From positions 1 through 64,000 of the forward strand of contig JAGYJW010000003.1 in assembly GCA_018401435.1 (NCBI GenBank): a stretch of 64,000 nucleotides of DNA, written 5' to 3'. A program made the position numbers and the translations under genes. This document shows, piece by piece, positions 35,117-45,284 of the stretch. The notes beneath the pieces were generated by a model. That model saw only the letters and a program-made list of their open reading frames with translations, did not search any database and was not told the origin of the DNA. This DNA is from Deltaproteobacteria bacterium. GTDB lineage: Bacteria; Myxococcota_A; UBA796; UBA2385. How positions within the stretch are numbered: the first letter of the stretch is position 1; each line of letters starts with the position of its first letter.

Positions 35117-35770
35117 GTGGACGTGATTCTCTTCGGCCCCCCCGGAGCCGGCAAGGGCACCCAGGCCGGTGTCGTCTCGGGCTTGCTCGCGGTCCCGCAT
35201 GTCTCGACCGGCGACATCTTCCGAAAGCACCTCAAGCAGGGCACGGCGCTGGGGCAGCTCGCTCGCAGCTTCATGGACAAGGGTGCCTTGGTTCCCGATG
35301 AGGTGGTGGTCGACATCGTCGCGAGCCGCTTGGATGAGGCGGACGCAGGCGGTGGTGCCCTCTTCGACGGTTTTCCCCGCACGGTTCGGCAGGCTGAGCT
35401 CCTCGCCCAGCGCCTCAGCGAGCTGGGACGCTCCGTCGATGGGGTCCTGAACCTGGTCGTGGCCGATGAGGTCGTCGTCGGTCGTCTGTCGGGACGCCGG
35501 ACCTGCATGGGTTGCGGCGCGACCTACCACGTCTCCTTCAACCCGCCGTCTACCCTGGGGGTCTGTGACCGCTGTGGGGGCGAGGTGGTGCAGCGGAAGG
35601 ACGACGAGGAAGAGACCGTGCGGGCGCGGATCGAGACCTACCACCGAGAGACCCGGCCCGTGTTGGCATGGCTGCGGGAACACTCCGCTGTGGTGGACAT
35701 CAACGCGGATCAGTCGATTGATGCGGTCGAGGCGGAGCTGCGCGCCGGCCTCGCTGCGATGGGCGGCTGA
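35117..35770 (+). CDS. adk: Adenylate kinase, zinc-type LID
   Basis: 217-residue adenylate kinase, which interconverts ATP + AMP and 2 ADP. The P-loop GPPGAGKGTQ is at residues 6-15 and DGFPRT is conserved as FDGFPRTVRQ. The LID domain holds four cysteines (130, 133, 150, 153), the zinc form found in Gram-positive and many deltaproteobacterial enzymes. The GTG at 35117 is chosen because GGAGG lies seven bases upstream and the protein then starts MDVILFGPPG; an ATG 15 bases earlier overlaps this Shine-Dalgarno. In relatives map and infA usually follow, but not here. Confidence 0.95.
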   Translation: MDVILFGPPGAGKGTQAGVVSGLLAVPHVSTGDIFRKHLKQGTALGQLARSFMDKGALVPDEVVVDIVASRLDEADAGGGALFDGFPRTVRQAELLAQRLSELGRSVDGVLNLVVADEVVVGRLSGRRTCMGCGATYHVSFNPPSTLGVCDRCGGEVVQRKDDEEETVRARIETYHRETRPVLAWLREHSAVVDINADQSIDAVEAELRAGLAAMGG

Positions 35771-35938
35771 TCCTCCTCCGGGTGGCTTGGCCTTTTCCAT
35801 TGCCGCCAACGGGGTGATCGCTTAGTTGCGCTGGGTATGCCGGGGTCAGGCAGGTCGCTGCCCATGTGAGGCGGCGCGAAGGTCGGCTCCGGTTGAATCA
35901 AGAATCCGATGAACCGGCGGTGCCGGCGAGGAGAAGAG

Positions 35939-36052
35939 ATGAAGGTCAGGGCATCAGTCAAGCGAATGTGCGAGAAGTGCCGGGTCGTGCGGCGCACTGG
36001 CATCGTTCGGGTCCTCTGCGAGAACCCCAAGCACAAGCAGCGGCAGGGGTGA
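35939..36052 (+). CDS. rpmJ: 50S ribosomal protein L36, zinc type
   Basis: Small gene of 37 residues. [20 protein letters not shown] is characteristic of L36, and the zinc ligands are Cys11, Cys14, Cys27 and His32 (or equivalent). Shine-Dalgarno GAGGAG lies 5-6 bases upstream. It is 4 bases in front of rpsM. The 168-base gap to adk contains only short GC hairpins (for example GGCAG/CTGCC near 35847-35862) and no infA. Confidence 0.95.
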   Translation: MKVRASVKRMCEKCRVVRRTGIVRVLCENPKHKQRQG

Positions 36053-36055
36053 CGA

Positions 36056-36418
36056 ATGGCACGCATTGAAGGCGTAGACCTCCCCCGCAACAAGCGGGTG
36101 GACATCGCGCTCACCTATATTTACGGCGTCGGTCGCGAGATTGCGAAGCGCATTCTGGATGAGGCTCAGGTCGAGCACCACATCCGGGCCCAGGACCTCT
36201 CCGAGGTTGAGGTTGCGGCCATCCGCGACGTCATTCAGCGGCGGCACAAGGTCGAGGGTGATCTCCGCAAGGAGGTCGCGATGAACATCAAGCGGCTGAT
36301 CGACATCAACTGCTACCGTGGCATCCGCCACAAGCGTGGACTCCCCGTTCGGGGCCAGCGCACCCACACCAATGCACGGACCCGTAAGGGTCCTCGCCGC
36401 GCTGTGCGGCGCCGCTGA
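36056..36418 (+). CDS. rpsM: 30S ribosomal protein S13
   Basis: 120-residue S13 of the 30S head, contacting tRNA and L5. [20 protein letters not shown], the helix-two-turn-helix middle and the basic C-terminal [20 protein letters not shown] are all typical. In E. coli S4 represses translation at this gene; the S4 gene is not in this operon here. Confidence 0.97.
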   Translation: MARIEGVDLPRNKRVDIALTYIYGVGREIAKRILDEAQVEHHIRAQDLSEVEVAAIRDVIQRRHKVEGDLRKEVAMNIKRLIDINCYRGIRHKRGLPVRGQRTHTNARTRKGPRRAVRRR

Positions 36419-36436
36419 GCAGGGGAGTAAACGAAT

Positions 36437-36826
36437 ATGGCATCTCCTCGTAGGAACCAGCCGCGTCGGGTCAAGAAGAACATCCCGAGCGGTCTCGTCC
36501 ACATCCAGGCCACCTTCAACAACACGATCGTGACCATCACCGACCCGAATGGCAACACCATCTCGTGGTCCAGCGCTGGCGTGAAGGGTTTCAAGGGCTC
36601 CCGGAAGTCCACCCCCTTCGCCGCGCAGCTCGTGGCGGAAGACGCCGCGCGCAAGGCGATGGATCATGGTGTGAAGTCTGTTGGTGTCTACGTCAAGGGC
36701 CCCGGCGCCGGTCGTGAGTCCGCTTTGCGGGCCATTGCCAACTGCGGCCTCAAGATCACGCTCATCCGCGACGTGACCCCGATTCCTCACAACGGATGCC
36801 GGCCGCCCAAGCGGCGCCGCGTCTGA
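36437..36826 (+). CDS. rpsK: 30S ribosomal protein S11
   Basis: 129-residue S11 of the 30S platform. [20 protein letters not shown] and the C-terminal [18 protein letters not shown] are diagnostic. rpsD normally follows; here a 136-base spacer leads to rpoA. Confidence 0.97.
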   Translation: MASPRRNQPRRVKKNIPSGLVHIQATFNNTIVTITDPNGNTISWSSAGVKGFKGSRKSTPFAAQLVAEDAARKAMDHGVKSVGVYVKGPGAGRESALRAIANCGLKITLIRDVTPIPHNGCRPPKRRRV

Positions 36827-36836
36827 TCGTCTTCGG

Positions 36837-36950
36837 CCCTCGGCTTCGGCCGGGGGTCCAGGCCTGCGCCGCTGCGTTCCATCGCGGCGGCGCTAACCCA
36901 TCTATACGTCCGGGTGATGGTCCTGCACGGCCTGGCAGGCGGAAACCCGG
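36837..36950 (+). promoter_or_regulatory. Hairpins in the rpsK-rpoA spacer
   Basis: CCCTCGGC (36837-36844) pairs GCCGGGGG (36849-36856) with a TTCG loop and one wobble. CCGGGT (36910-36915) pairs ACCCGG (36945-36950), enclosing GCCT/AGGC. The rpoA Shine-Dalgarno GGAG (36953) lies just outside. The spacer occupies the usual place of rpsD. Likely mRNA processing, attenuation or translational control; no T-tract. Confidence 0.4.
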
Positions 36951-36962
36951 CCGGAGTGGTTC

Positions 36963-37967
<1,005 letters not shown>

Positions 37968-38037
37968 GGCCGGGTTCCTCCAACCGAATCGAGCGGGTGG
38001 TGGCCATCGGGCCGGGCACCCATAGAGGAGTCGAGCG

Positions 38038-38514
38038 ATGCGTCATCTCAAGTCAGGCCGGCGGCTGGGTCGAAAGAGCTCCCACCGGACCGCGATGTAC
38101 CGGAACATGGTCACCTCGCTCGTCACGCACGGGCGGATCCGCACCACCGAGGCCAAGGCCAAGGAGCTGCGCAAGGTGGCCGACCAGGTGATCACCCTGG
38201 GCAAGCGTGTCCCCCCCAGCGCCCTTGAGGGCCTTGAGGGTGAGGCGCTGGCCAAGGCCACGGCGAGCCGGCTGCATTGCATCCGGCAGGCCCGTCGTCT
38301 GGTCCTCGATCGGGACGCCCTTCACCGCGTCTTCAACGAGTATGCCGAGCGCTTCAAGGATCGCCCCGGCGGCTACACGCGGATCATGAAGGTGGGCTTC
38401 CGTTCGGGCGACAACGCCCCGATGGTGCTCATCGAGTTCGTGGAGGCCATGTCGTCGGTGGATGCCGGCGATCTGGGCTCTGATGGCAGCGAGCAGGACG
38501 CCGCGACCGCCTGA
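38038..38514 (+). CDS. rplQ: 50S ribosomal protein L17
   Basis: 158-residue L17. MRHLKSGRRLGRKSSHRTAM and GGYTRIMKVGFRSGDNAPMV are typical. About 30 residues at the C-terminus are an acidic/Ser-rich extension (DAGDLGSDGSEQDAATA) beyond the E. coli core. Last gene of the ribosomal block. Confidence 0.96.
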   Translation: MRHLKSGRRLGRKSSHRTAMYRNMVTSLVTHGRIRTTEAKAKELRKVADQVITLGKRVPPSALEGLEGEALAKATASRLHCIRQARRLVLDRDALHRVFNEYAERFKDRPGGYTRIMKVGFRSGDNAPMVLIEFVEAMSSVDAGDLGSDGSEQDAATA

Positions 38515-38527
38515 TCGGCTGTTTCGC

Positions 38528-38543
38528 CAGCCTTCGCGGGCTG
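38528..38543 (+). terminator. Weak hairpin after rplQ
   Basis: CAGCC (38528-38532... read through 38543) pairs GGCTG across TTCGCG, 14 bases after the rplQ stop, with only a short AATTT after it. A possible end of the ribosomal transcription unit, but weak. Confidence 0.3.
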
Positions 38544-38625
38544 ATGAATTTCCGCTGTCCATGGCCCGAGGTTCCCGAGAGGGGGCTTCGGGCTATGCTC
38601 GTTTGGGTTGGCCTTGGGAGAAAAG

Positions 38626-39105
38626 ATGTCGGATTCCGCGGCGCTCGCAGCACGATTGAGCGCCCATATGGCGGCACATGGGCTGAAGACCACGCAGCAG
38701 CGCCAGGTCATCCTCGAGGTGTTTCTGGAGGCGGGCGAGCACCTGGCGCTGGATGAGCTGTTGCTGCGGGTGCAGGAGCGCAAGGCGGGTGTGGGCTACG
38801 CGACCATCTACCGGACCATGAAGCTCTTTGTGGAGGCCGGTGTGGCCCAGGAGCGGCGCTTTGGAGATGGACAGACCCGCTTCGAGGTGGCGGAGTTGGG
38901 TGATGATCACCACGACCACCTGATTTGCGAGACCTGCGGCCACATCTTCGAGTTCGAAGATGACGAGATCGAGCGGCGCCAGGCAGCCATCGCGGGCCGA
39001 CACGGGCTGCGCATCAAGCGGCACCGCCTCGACATCTGGGGCGAGTGCATGTCGCCGGGCACCTGCCGCTTCCGGGAGGAGCAGCAGCGCGCCGCGGCAG
39101 GCTGA
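38626..39105 (+). CDS. fur: Fur-family metal-responsive repressor
   Basis: 159-residue regulator of the Fur/PerR/Zur family. The winged helix spans residues 1-80 (TTQQRQVILEVFLEAGEHL and GYATIYRTMKLFVEAGVAQE, the DNA-recognition helix). The dimerisation domain has HHDHLICETCGHIFEFED, with metal-binding His and the first Cys pair, and CMSPGTC as second Cys group for structural zinc. Length is slightly above E. coli Fur. Which metal is sensed cannot be decided; Fur is the default guess. The ATG is chosen because GGGAG lies five bases upstream; a TTG 18 bases earlier is also in frame. Confidence 0.8.
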   Translation: MSDSAALAARLSAHMAAHGLKTTQQRQVILEVFLEAGEHLALDELLLRVQERKAGVGYATIYRTMKLFVEAGVAQERRFGDGQTRFEVAELGDDHHDHLICETCGHIFEFEDDEIERRQAAIAGRHGLRIKRHRLDIWGECMSPGTCRFREEQQRAAAG

Positions 39106-39206
39106 GGGGCGGAGAAGGGGCAGGGCATGGCAGCCGAAGGGACCGGCCAGCCTCTCTTCTCGTTTGCAGCCCAGCTGCGCTGTCGCCAAGGTCCCCCAAG
39201 AACGAA

Positions 39207-39238
39207 GAGAGGGCCGCAACCGAAGCTGCGACCCTCTC
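39207..39238 (-). terminator. Terminator of tRNA-Leu
   Basis: Read on the minus strand, a stem of about 14 pairs (GAGAGGG with CCCTCTC, T-G wobble, CGCA with TGCG) is capped by a TTCG loop and followed by TTCGTTCTT. It starts five bases after the tRNA 3' end. A convincing factor-independent terminator; in the opposite direction it may also stop fur transcription. Confidence 0.75.
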
Positions 39239-39243
39239 AGAGG

Positions 39244-39331
39244 TGGTGCGCGGAGGGGGAATCGAACCCCCACAGCCGCAATGGCCACTAGGCCCTCAAC
39301 CTAGCGCGTCTACCAATTCCGCCATCCGCGC
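39244..39331 (-). tRNA. tRNA-Leu (anticodon GAG)
   Basis: 88-base class II tRNA on the minus strand. Acceptor GCGCGGA pairs TCCGCGC, discriminator A, encoded CCA. The anticodon loop TTGAGGG between CTAGG and CCTAG gives GAG. Long variable arm and T-loop TTCGATT are present. Confidence 0.95.
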
Positions 39332-39343
39332 ATTTGCCCGCTG

Positions 39344-39372
39344 GGCTTATTTCAGGGCTCGCGGACTGTCAA
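39344..39372 (-). promoter_or_regulatory. Promoter of tRNA-Leu
   Basis: On the minus strand TTGACA (39372-39367), a 17-base spacer and TAAGCC (39349-39344). The tRNA 5' end is 12 bases downstream of the -10. The secG stop is just upstream, so the tRNA can be transcribed independently of the glycolytic operon. Confidence 0.65.
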
Positions 39373-39384
39373 CATCCCGAGGGC

Positions 39385-39879
39385 TCAGTTGTCGCTGCCC
39401 GCGGCAGCGCCGGGCGCTGGGGCGTCTGTAGCCGGCTGCGCGCCGTTGTCGCCGGCAGGCAGCGTGCCTTCGGGCAGGGTGGCCGCGTCGGTTTCGGCCG
39501 AAGGCTGGGCGTCTCCTTCGGCGCCCGGCGTGGGGGGCTCGGGTGCCGGTTCGGGGGGCAGCGTTTGCAGGGTGGGGGGAGCTGCGATCGCCGCGTCCTC
39601 GGCGTCCAGGGCCTTCATGACATCTTCGATGTCGTCCGTGCCCGCTTGGGTGCGGCTGGTGCTGCGGTAGGCCAAGGTGATGCTTGTGACCATGAAGAGC
39701 CCGGCGACCAGGGTGGTGACCCGTCCCAGGAAGTTGCCTTGACCCCGGGGCCCATAGGCCTGGTTGCCGCCCCCGCCTCCGCCAAAGGCGGCCGCGCCCT
39801 CTTTGCCGGGCTGGAGGAGGATGATGAGGATGAGGCCCAGGCAGAGCAGCACGTGGACGATGGTGATGAAGAGCTGCAT
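39385..39879 (-). CDS. secG: Preprotein translocase subunit SecG with a long acidic/Pro-rich tail
   Basis: 164-residue SecG. The first 75 residues form the two membrane helices (LFITIVHVLLCLGLILIILL and GRVTTLVAGLFMVTSITLAY) joined by the Gly-rich loop GKEGAAAFGGGGGG. The remaining 85 or so residues are a low-complexity tail of Pro, Ala, Glu and Asp, much longer than the E. coli tail. It follows tpiA at 72 bases; the order gap-pgk-tpiA-secG is common in Deltaproteobacteria. The spacer to tpiA carries the palindromic hairpin GGCGCC/GGCGCC (39924-39939). Confidence 0.92.
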   Translation of the reverse strand: MQLFITIVHVLLCLGLILIILLQPGKEGAAAFGGGGGGNQAYGPRGQGNFLGRVTTLVAGLFMVTSITLAYRSTSRTQAGTDDIEDVMKALDAEDAAIAAPPTLQTLPPEPAPEPPTPGAEGDAQPSAETDAATLPEGTLPAGDNGAQPATDAPAPGAAAGSDN

Positions 39880-39951
39880 GGAGCCATTCCGGGGGGAGGG
39901 GAGGGCGCGTCTTGGGGCGCGTGGGCGCCGGCAGGCGCCGAGGAAGGTCGG

Positions 39952-40725
39952 CTAACCGTGCACGGAGGCCGCAGCCTCTACGATGCGCGCGAAGGAGTCG
40001 GCGTCAAGGCTGGCGCCTCCCACCAGGGCCCCGTCGATATCGGGCTGGGAGAGGAGCTCGGCGGCGTTGTCGGGCTTCACGCTGCCGCCGTACTGAATCC
40101 GCAGGTCCTCCGCCACGAAGGCAGGGAAGTTCGCTGCGACCCAGGCGCGGATTGCGGCGTGCATCTCCTGGGCCTGCGCGGGGCTGGCGGTTCTGCCGGT
40201 ACCAATGGCCCACACGGGCTCATAGGCAAGGGTGATGGCGGCCACCTGGTCGGCCGGCAGGCCGCCCAGGCCGGCCTGCAGCTGCTCGGTGACGACGGAG
40301 AAGGCCCGCCCGGCGTCCCGCTCGTCCAGGGTCTCGCCGATGCACAGGATGGGCAGCAGGCCAGCGGCCAGGGCGGCCTCGAGCTTGGTGCGTACGATGG
40401 CGTTGCTGTCGCCGAAGACGCTGCGGCGTTCGCTGTGTCCGACCAGGATGCGGGTGCAGCCGGCCTCGCGGAACATGGGTGCCGACACCGCGCCGGTGAA
40501 GGCGCCCTGGTTGGCCGCATAGGCGTCCTGGCCGCCCACCTCGATGCCCGAACCCGCCAAGGCCATCACCGTGGCGGGAACGCTGATGCTGACAGGGAAG
40601 ACGGCCATGTCCACCGATCGCTCTTCGGTCAGTCGCTCGGCGAGCGCCTCTGCGAGGGCGCGCGCCTCCCGCGGGCCCAGGTTGAGCTTCCAGTTGCCAG
40701 CCACGAAGGGGCGTCGGTGGGCCAT
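39952..40725 (-). CDS. tpiA: Triosephosphate isomerase
   Basis: 257-residue TIM-barrel enzyme interconverting dihydroxyacetone phosphate and glyceraldehyde 3-phosphate. Catalytic Lys in AGNWKLN, His in ILVGHSERR and Glu in [11 protein letters not shown] are present, as is the phosphate loop YGGSVKPDN. It starts one base after the pgk stop on the same strand. Confidence 0.97.
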   Translation of the reverse strand: MAHRRPFVAGNWKLNLGPREARALAEALAERLTEERSVDMAVFPVSISVPATVMALAGSGIEVGGQDAYAANQGAFTGAVSAPMFREAGCTRILVGHSERRSVFGDSNAIVRTKLEAALAAGLLPILCIGETLDERDAGRAFSVVTEQLQAGLGGLPADQVAAITLAYEPVWAIGTGRTASPAQAQEMHAAIRAWVAANFPAFVAEDLRIQYGGSVKPDNAAELLSQPDIDGALVGGASLDADSFARIVEAAASVHG

Positions 40726-40726
40726 C

Positions 40727-41911
40727 TCAGCCTCGCTTGGCGCGCAGCGCCTTCAGCCCGGGGAGCTCCTTGCCTTCGATATACTCGAGGGAGGCGCCGC
40801 CGCCGGTGGACACATGGTCCATCTGGTCGGCCAGGCCCATCTGCTGGACCGCGGCCGCGCTGTCGCCGCCACCCACCACGCCATAGCCGGCAGAAGCCGC
40901 CATCGCGCGGGCCAAGGCCAGGGTGCCCTTGGCGTAGGGGGCCATCTCGAAGACGCCCATGGGGCCGTTCCAGAAGGCGGTCTTGGCCTTTGCCAGCTCG
41001 GCCGCGTATCGGGAGGCCGTGGCAGGCCCGATGTCCAGCCCCATCCAACCGTCGGGGATGGTGGTCACCACGCGCGTCTCTGCACCCTCCGACAGCTCTT
41101 TGGCGACGATGTGGTCCTCGGGGAGGAGAACGGCGACGCCTTTCTCTTCACAGCGTTCGAGGATCCGCCGGGCCAGCAGCACCCGGTCGGCTTCGACGCG
41201 GGAGCCGCCGATGGGGAGATCCCGCGCAGCCATGAAGGTGTAGGCCATCGCCCCGCCGATGAGCAGGGTGTCGCAGCGGCGGGCGAGGCTCTCGAAGACG
41301 GTGATCTTGTCGGAGACCTTGGCGCCGCCCAACACCGCCACCAGGGGCCGCTCGGGCTGGTCGACCAGCCGCTGGAGGGCCTCCACTTCGGCGGCGACCA
41401 GGAGCCCCGCGACGGCCACATCGACGTGGCTGACCACACCGACGATGGAGGCGTCGGGGCGGTGCATGGCCCCGAAGGCGTCGTTGACGAAGATGCGCCC
41501 CATGCGGGCGAGCTGGCTGGCGAAGGCGTCGTCGCCGGCCTGCTCCCCCGGATGGAAGCGCAGGTTTTCGAGGACCATGATGCCGCCGGCAGGCAGATCC
41601 CGGGCCAGCTGCTCCACCTCCTCGCCGACGGTCTCAGGAGAGAACACGATCTCGGCGTCCAGCAGCTCTGCGAGGCGTGCGGCGGCAGGTTCCAGGCTGA
41701 GCTTGCGCTCGGCCTTGCCCTTGGGCCGCCCCAGGTGGCTGCAGAGCACGATCTTGCAGCGGTGGTCGCGCAAGAGACGGATGGTGGGCAGCGCCGCGCG
41801 TATGCGGGTGTCGTCGGTGATCTTGCCGTCCTTCATGGGGACGTTGAAATCGACGCGCATCAGGACGGCGTCGCCGTTGAGCTCGAGCTCGTCGACGCAG
41901 GGCAGGCTCAT
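40727..41911 (-). CDS. pgk: Phosphoglycerate kinase
   Basis: 394-residue glycolytic kinase (1,3-bisphosphoglycerate + ADP to 3-phosphoglycerate + ATP). [27 protein letters not shown] and the C-terminal nucleotide loop GGGDSAAA are present. The ATG overlaps the gap stop by four bases (ATGA), so translation is coupled; a longer upstream frame overlaps gap and is rejected. Confidence 0.97.
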   Translation of the reverse strand: MSLPCVDELELNGDAVLMRVDFNVPMKDGKITDDTRIRAALPTIRLLRDHRCKIVLCSHLGRPKGKAERKLSLEPAAARLAELLDAEIVFSPETVGEEVEQLARDLPAGGIMVLENLRFHPGEQAGDDAFASQLARMGRIFVNDAFGAMHRPDASIVGVVSHVDVAVAGLLVAAEVEALQRLVDQPERPLVAVLGGAKVSDKITVFESLARRCDTLLIGGAMAYTFMAARDLPIGGSRVEADRVLLARRILERCEEKGVAVLLPEDHIVAKELSEGAETRVVTTIPDGWMGLDIGPATASRYAAELAKAKTAFWNGPMGVFEMAPYAKGTLALARAMAASAGYGVVGGGDSAAAVQQMGLADQMDHVSTGGGASLEYIEGKELPGLKALRAKRG

Positions 41912-42918
41912 TCCAGCTCCAGGGCGGCGACGCGCTTGGCCAGGTCGACCATGCGGGCCGAGAAGCCCCACTCGTTGTCGTACCAGGTCACGATCTTGAG
42001 CATGTGGGTGCCCATGGTCTGGGTCAAGGCGAGGTCGATGGTGGAGCTGGCAGGGTTGCCCACCAGGTCCGAAGACACCACCGGCTTGTCGGTGACGGCG
42101 AGGATGCCCGCCAGCGCGCCCAGGGAGGCCTCGGTCAGGGCGGCGTTGACGTCTGCGGCCGTGACGGGCTTCTCGGTGGTGACGGTGAGGTCGACCAGCG
42201 AAACATTGGGCGTGGGCACGCGAATGGCGATGCCGTTGAGCTTGCCGTTGAGGTCTGGCAATACGAGGCCCACGGCCTTGGCGGCGCCGGTGGAGGTGGG
42301 CACCATGTTGAGGGCCGCGGCCCGCGCCCGGCGCAGATCGCTACTGTGCGGCGCGTCCAGCAGGTTCTGGTCCATGGTGTAGGAGTGCACCGTGGTCATC
42401 AGGCCGGCCACGATGCCGAAGCGCTCGTGAATGACCTTGGCCGCGGGCGCCAGGCAGTTGGTGGTGCAAGAGGCGTTGGAGACGATGCGGTCGCCGGCCT
42501 TGAGCACATGGTCGTTGACACCCATCACCACGGTGGCGTCGGCCCCGGTGGCGGGGGCGGAGATGATGACCCGGCGGGCGCCGGCTTCGAGGTGCAGGGC
42601 GGCCTTCTCACGCTTGGTGAAGATGCCGGTGCATTCCAGCACCACGTCTACCTTTTCAGCGGCCCAGGGCAGCTTTGCGGGGTCGCGTTCGGCGGTCACC
42701 CGAATGCGCTTGCCCCCGGCCACGATGAAGTCGCCGTCCACCTCGACCGTCATCTTCGATCGGCCATGGACCGTGTCGTATTCGAGCAGGTGGGCCAGGG
42801 TGGCCACCGGGGTGAGATCGTTGATGTGGACGAACTCGATGGAGGGATCGTCCCAGGCGGCGCGGAGGACGCAACGCCCGATACGACCAAAGCCATTGAT
42901 GGCGACGCGGATGGCCAT
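41908..42918 (-). CDS. gap: Glyceraldehyde-3-phosphate dehydrogenase, type I
   Basis: 336-residue enzyme. The NAD-binding start MAIRVAINGFGRIGR, the catalytic SNASCTTNCLAP and the C-terminal WYDNEWGFSARMVDL are all present. First gene of the gap-pgk-tpiA-secG operon. A downstream ATG gives the conserved start; the open frame extends 66 bases further upstream without conservation. A CCGACCC/GGGTCGG hairpin (42943-42961) lies in the leader and could be an operator or a 5' mRNA stem. Confidence 0.97.
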   Translation of the reverse strand: MAIRVAINGFGRIGRCVLRAAWDDPSIEFVHINDLTPVATLAHLLEYDTVHGRSKMTVEVDGDFIVAGGKRIRVTAERDPAKLPWAAEKVDVVLECTGIFTKREKAALHLEAGARRVIISAPATGADATVVMGVNDHVLKAGDRIVSNASCTTNCLAPAAKVIHERFGIVAGLMTTVHSYTMDQNLLDAPHSSDLRRARAAALNMVPTSTGAAKAVGLVLPDLNGKLNGIAIRVPTPNVSLVDLTVTTEKPVTAADVNAALTEASLGALAGILAVTDKPVVSSDLVGNPASSTIDLALTQTMGTHMLKIVTWYDNEWGFSARMVDLAKRVAALELE

Positions 42919-43042
42919 GATTTCACCTCGATGCGAGTGGGTCCGACCCGCTCGGGGTCGGCGGAAGGGTCGCCTCCGTAACACAGGCCACCCCTCCGAC
43001 CACCAGCCCCGCCCGGGCCCTCAACCCGATAGCTTCGGCCCC

Positions 43043-44664
43043 ATGACGCTGCTGGTCACCAACATCCCCTGGCCGGGTCCCGACGCCGATCCCGTGCCTG
43101 CCCTTGTCCACCGCCTGGGCGTGCCCGCCAGCGCCATCGGCGAGGTCGAGCTGGTCAAGCGCTCGGTGGACGGACGTCGTCGGCCGCCCCTGTGGTTCGC
43201 CAACTACCGGGTCGAGCTGGGCCCGCTGGAGGCCCAGGTCCTGCAGCGGGGGCTGCATGGCGTCCGGGCCTGGTCCGAGCGGGACGATGCGCGCTTCTCG
43301 GCCGAGGACCCCGCGGCGCCCGTTCCCCGCCAGGCCTGGCCCCCAGCCCAGCGCCCCATCGTGATTGGCGCGGGACCCGCCGGCCTCTTTGCGGCCTTGC
43401 GCCTGGGCGAGGCGGGGCGCCGGCCGTCCTGTTGGAGCAGGGCGGCCCCGTCGAGGAGCGGCACCACGCGGTGCGCCGCTTCTGGCGCCACGGCGAGCTC
43501 GACCCCGATACCAATGTGGTCTTTGGAGAGGGCGGCGCCGGCGCCTTCTCGGATGGCAAGATCTACACCCGCCGCAGAGATGGCGAGCTGGGCTACATCT
43601 TCCGCCGCCTGGTGGAGATGGGGGCCGACCCCGAGATCCTCGAGGAGGGCTGGGCCCACCTCGGCACCGATCGCATCCGCGCCATCCTGCCCCGGATGCG
43701 GGCCCGGCTGACCGAGCTGGGGGTGCAGGTGCGCTTTCACGCGGCAGTGGTGGCCTTTCTGGTGGAGGGCGGCCGCTGCGTGGGCGTACGCCTGGCCGAT
43801 GGCGAAGAGCTGCGGGGCGGGCCCGTGATCGTCGCCACGGGTCACTCGGCCCGCGACATCTGGCAGGCGATGCTGGATGCCGGGGCCACGGCCGAGCAGC
43901 GCCCCATCCACATCGGCGCCCGGGTCGAGCACCCCCAGCGCCTCATCGACGCGGCCCGCTATGGCGCGGCCCGCGGCGATCTGCCTCCCGCCAGCTACCG
44001 CCTGACGTCGCGGCCGCCCGCCCGCCGCGGCGTCAGTCCCCGCGCTGCCCACACCTTCTGCATGTGCCCGGGTGGCACCGTCGTGGCCGCCTCCAACCAC
44101 CCCGGGCGGGTGGTGGTCAACGGCATGTCCTACTCCAAGCGGCAGGCCTTCTGGGCCAATAGCGCTGTGATTGTGGAGGTTCATCCTTCGGATTACCCCG
44201 GAAGCGACCCCCTCGCCGGAGTGCGCTTTCAAGACGAGATCGAGCGCCTGGCCTTCAATGCCGGCGGGGGTGCCTTCAAGGCGCCCGCCCACCGGGTCAG
44301 CGATCTGCTGGCCGGACAGCCCAGCGGTGACATCGACCGCACCAGCTACACCAATGGCGTCGTCGCCGCGGACCTGCGTGAGGTCCTGCCCGAGCCCTTG
44401 ATCATCGGGATGCAGGCGGCGTTGCGGCATTTCGACCAGCAGGTGCCTGGCTTTGCCGGGCCCGATGCGGTGCTGATCGCGCCAGAGACCCGAACGACCG
44501 CCCCCCTGCGCTTTCATCGGGACGACGCGCGCGAGTCGCCCAGCCTGCCCGGCCTGATGCCGGTGGGCGAAGGTGCTGGCTATGCCGGCGGCATCGTGAG
44601 CGCCGCCCTGGACGGCTTCCGCGCCGCCCAGACCCTGGTGGAGCGCTACGCCCCGCGTCGCTGA
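43043..44664 (+). pseudogene. FAD-dependent dehydrogenase (COG2509-like), frameshifted
   Basis: About 540 codons encode an uncharacterised FAD-dependent oxidoreductase. The N-terminal domain (VTNIPWPG to VKRSVDGRRRPPLW) leads to the dinucleotide loop VIGAGPAGLFAALRLGEAG. At 43424-43426 one base seems missing: with it, the reading GRRP-VLLEQGGPVEER would be continuous; as it stands, translation leaves the frame. Downstream the frame is intact to the end, with FGEGGAGAFSDGKIYTR, HTFCMCPGGTVV and PVGEGAGYAGGIVSAALDG. A sequencing error and a real mutation cannot be told apart. The gene is divergent from gap. Substrate unknown. Confidence 0.75.
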
Positions 44665-44671
44665 ATGCGAA

Positions 44672-45160
44672 TCAGCGGAACTTGATGTCCTGGATGCCGC
44701 CCTTGCCCAGGGTGATCACCGCCCGCAGCTCGCCGCCGGCCTCGCGCCCAGGGCAGTCGGTCTTGTCCAGGCTCCAGGTGACCATGGCGGTGTTGGCGCT
44801 CTCGGCGGCCTCCATCGACCAGAGGCCCGACTCCGTGCAATCCATGCGCTCGTCCTGGATCTCGATGTAGGCCTGGGCCGTCCACGTGTTGTCCGGGTTG
44901 AAGGACAAGGTGGTGTATTCGAGCTTCGCGCCGCCCCCATCGGAGGGCTTGAAGTTGGCGATATTGGCCGTGACCAGCTGCTCGCCGAACTTCTTGCTGT
45001 TGGCATCGTCGGGCGTCTTCATGGCCGAGAGGTCGGGGCCCGAGGGCGCTGCTGCGGCTGCGTCGTCGCCCTTCTTCTTCTTGGCAAAGGCGGCGGGGGA
45101 GGCGAGCGCGAGGCCCATGGACAAGGCGAGGAGGGAGGCGGTGCGGGTCGGATGGGTCAT
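44672..45160 (-). CDS. Small secreted protein of unknown function
   Basis: 162-residue protein with a clear signal peptide (ASLLALSMGLALASPAAFA) followed by a Lys- and Asp-rich start of the mature part. The mature domain of about 110 residues is beta-rich with two cysteines (MDCTESG and DCPGRE) that may form a disulfide. I do not recognise the family. Shine-Dalgarno GGAG lies about 8 bases before the ATG. Convergent with the preceding FAD gene, 7 bases apart. Confidence 0.6.
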   Translation of the reverse strand: MTHPTRTASLLALSMGLALASPAAFAKKKKGDDAAAAAPSGPDLSAMKTPDDANSKKFGEQLVTANIANFKPSDGGGAKLEYTTLSFNPDNTWTAQAYIEIQDERMDCTESGLWSMEAAESANTAMVTWSLDKTDCPGREAGGELRAVITLGKGGIQDIKFR

Positions 45161-45284
45161 GGTGTGGCTCCTGCAGCTCGACGACTGCGACCCGCCGACC
45201 ATAGCCCAGCTTCCCGGGCCCTCGGGCAAGGCTGCCGGTTAGGTCGCTTCTGCCACCGCGGGCCCCGAGCGCCCGGGAGTGCCC

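Noticed and set aside
39334-41235. A 633-codon plus-strand frame opposite secG, tpiA and pgk
   Set aside because: Antisense to three recognised genes; Gly/Ala/Arg-rich without motifs.
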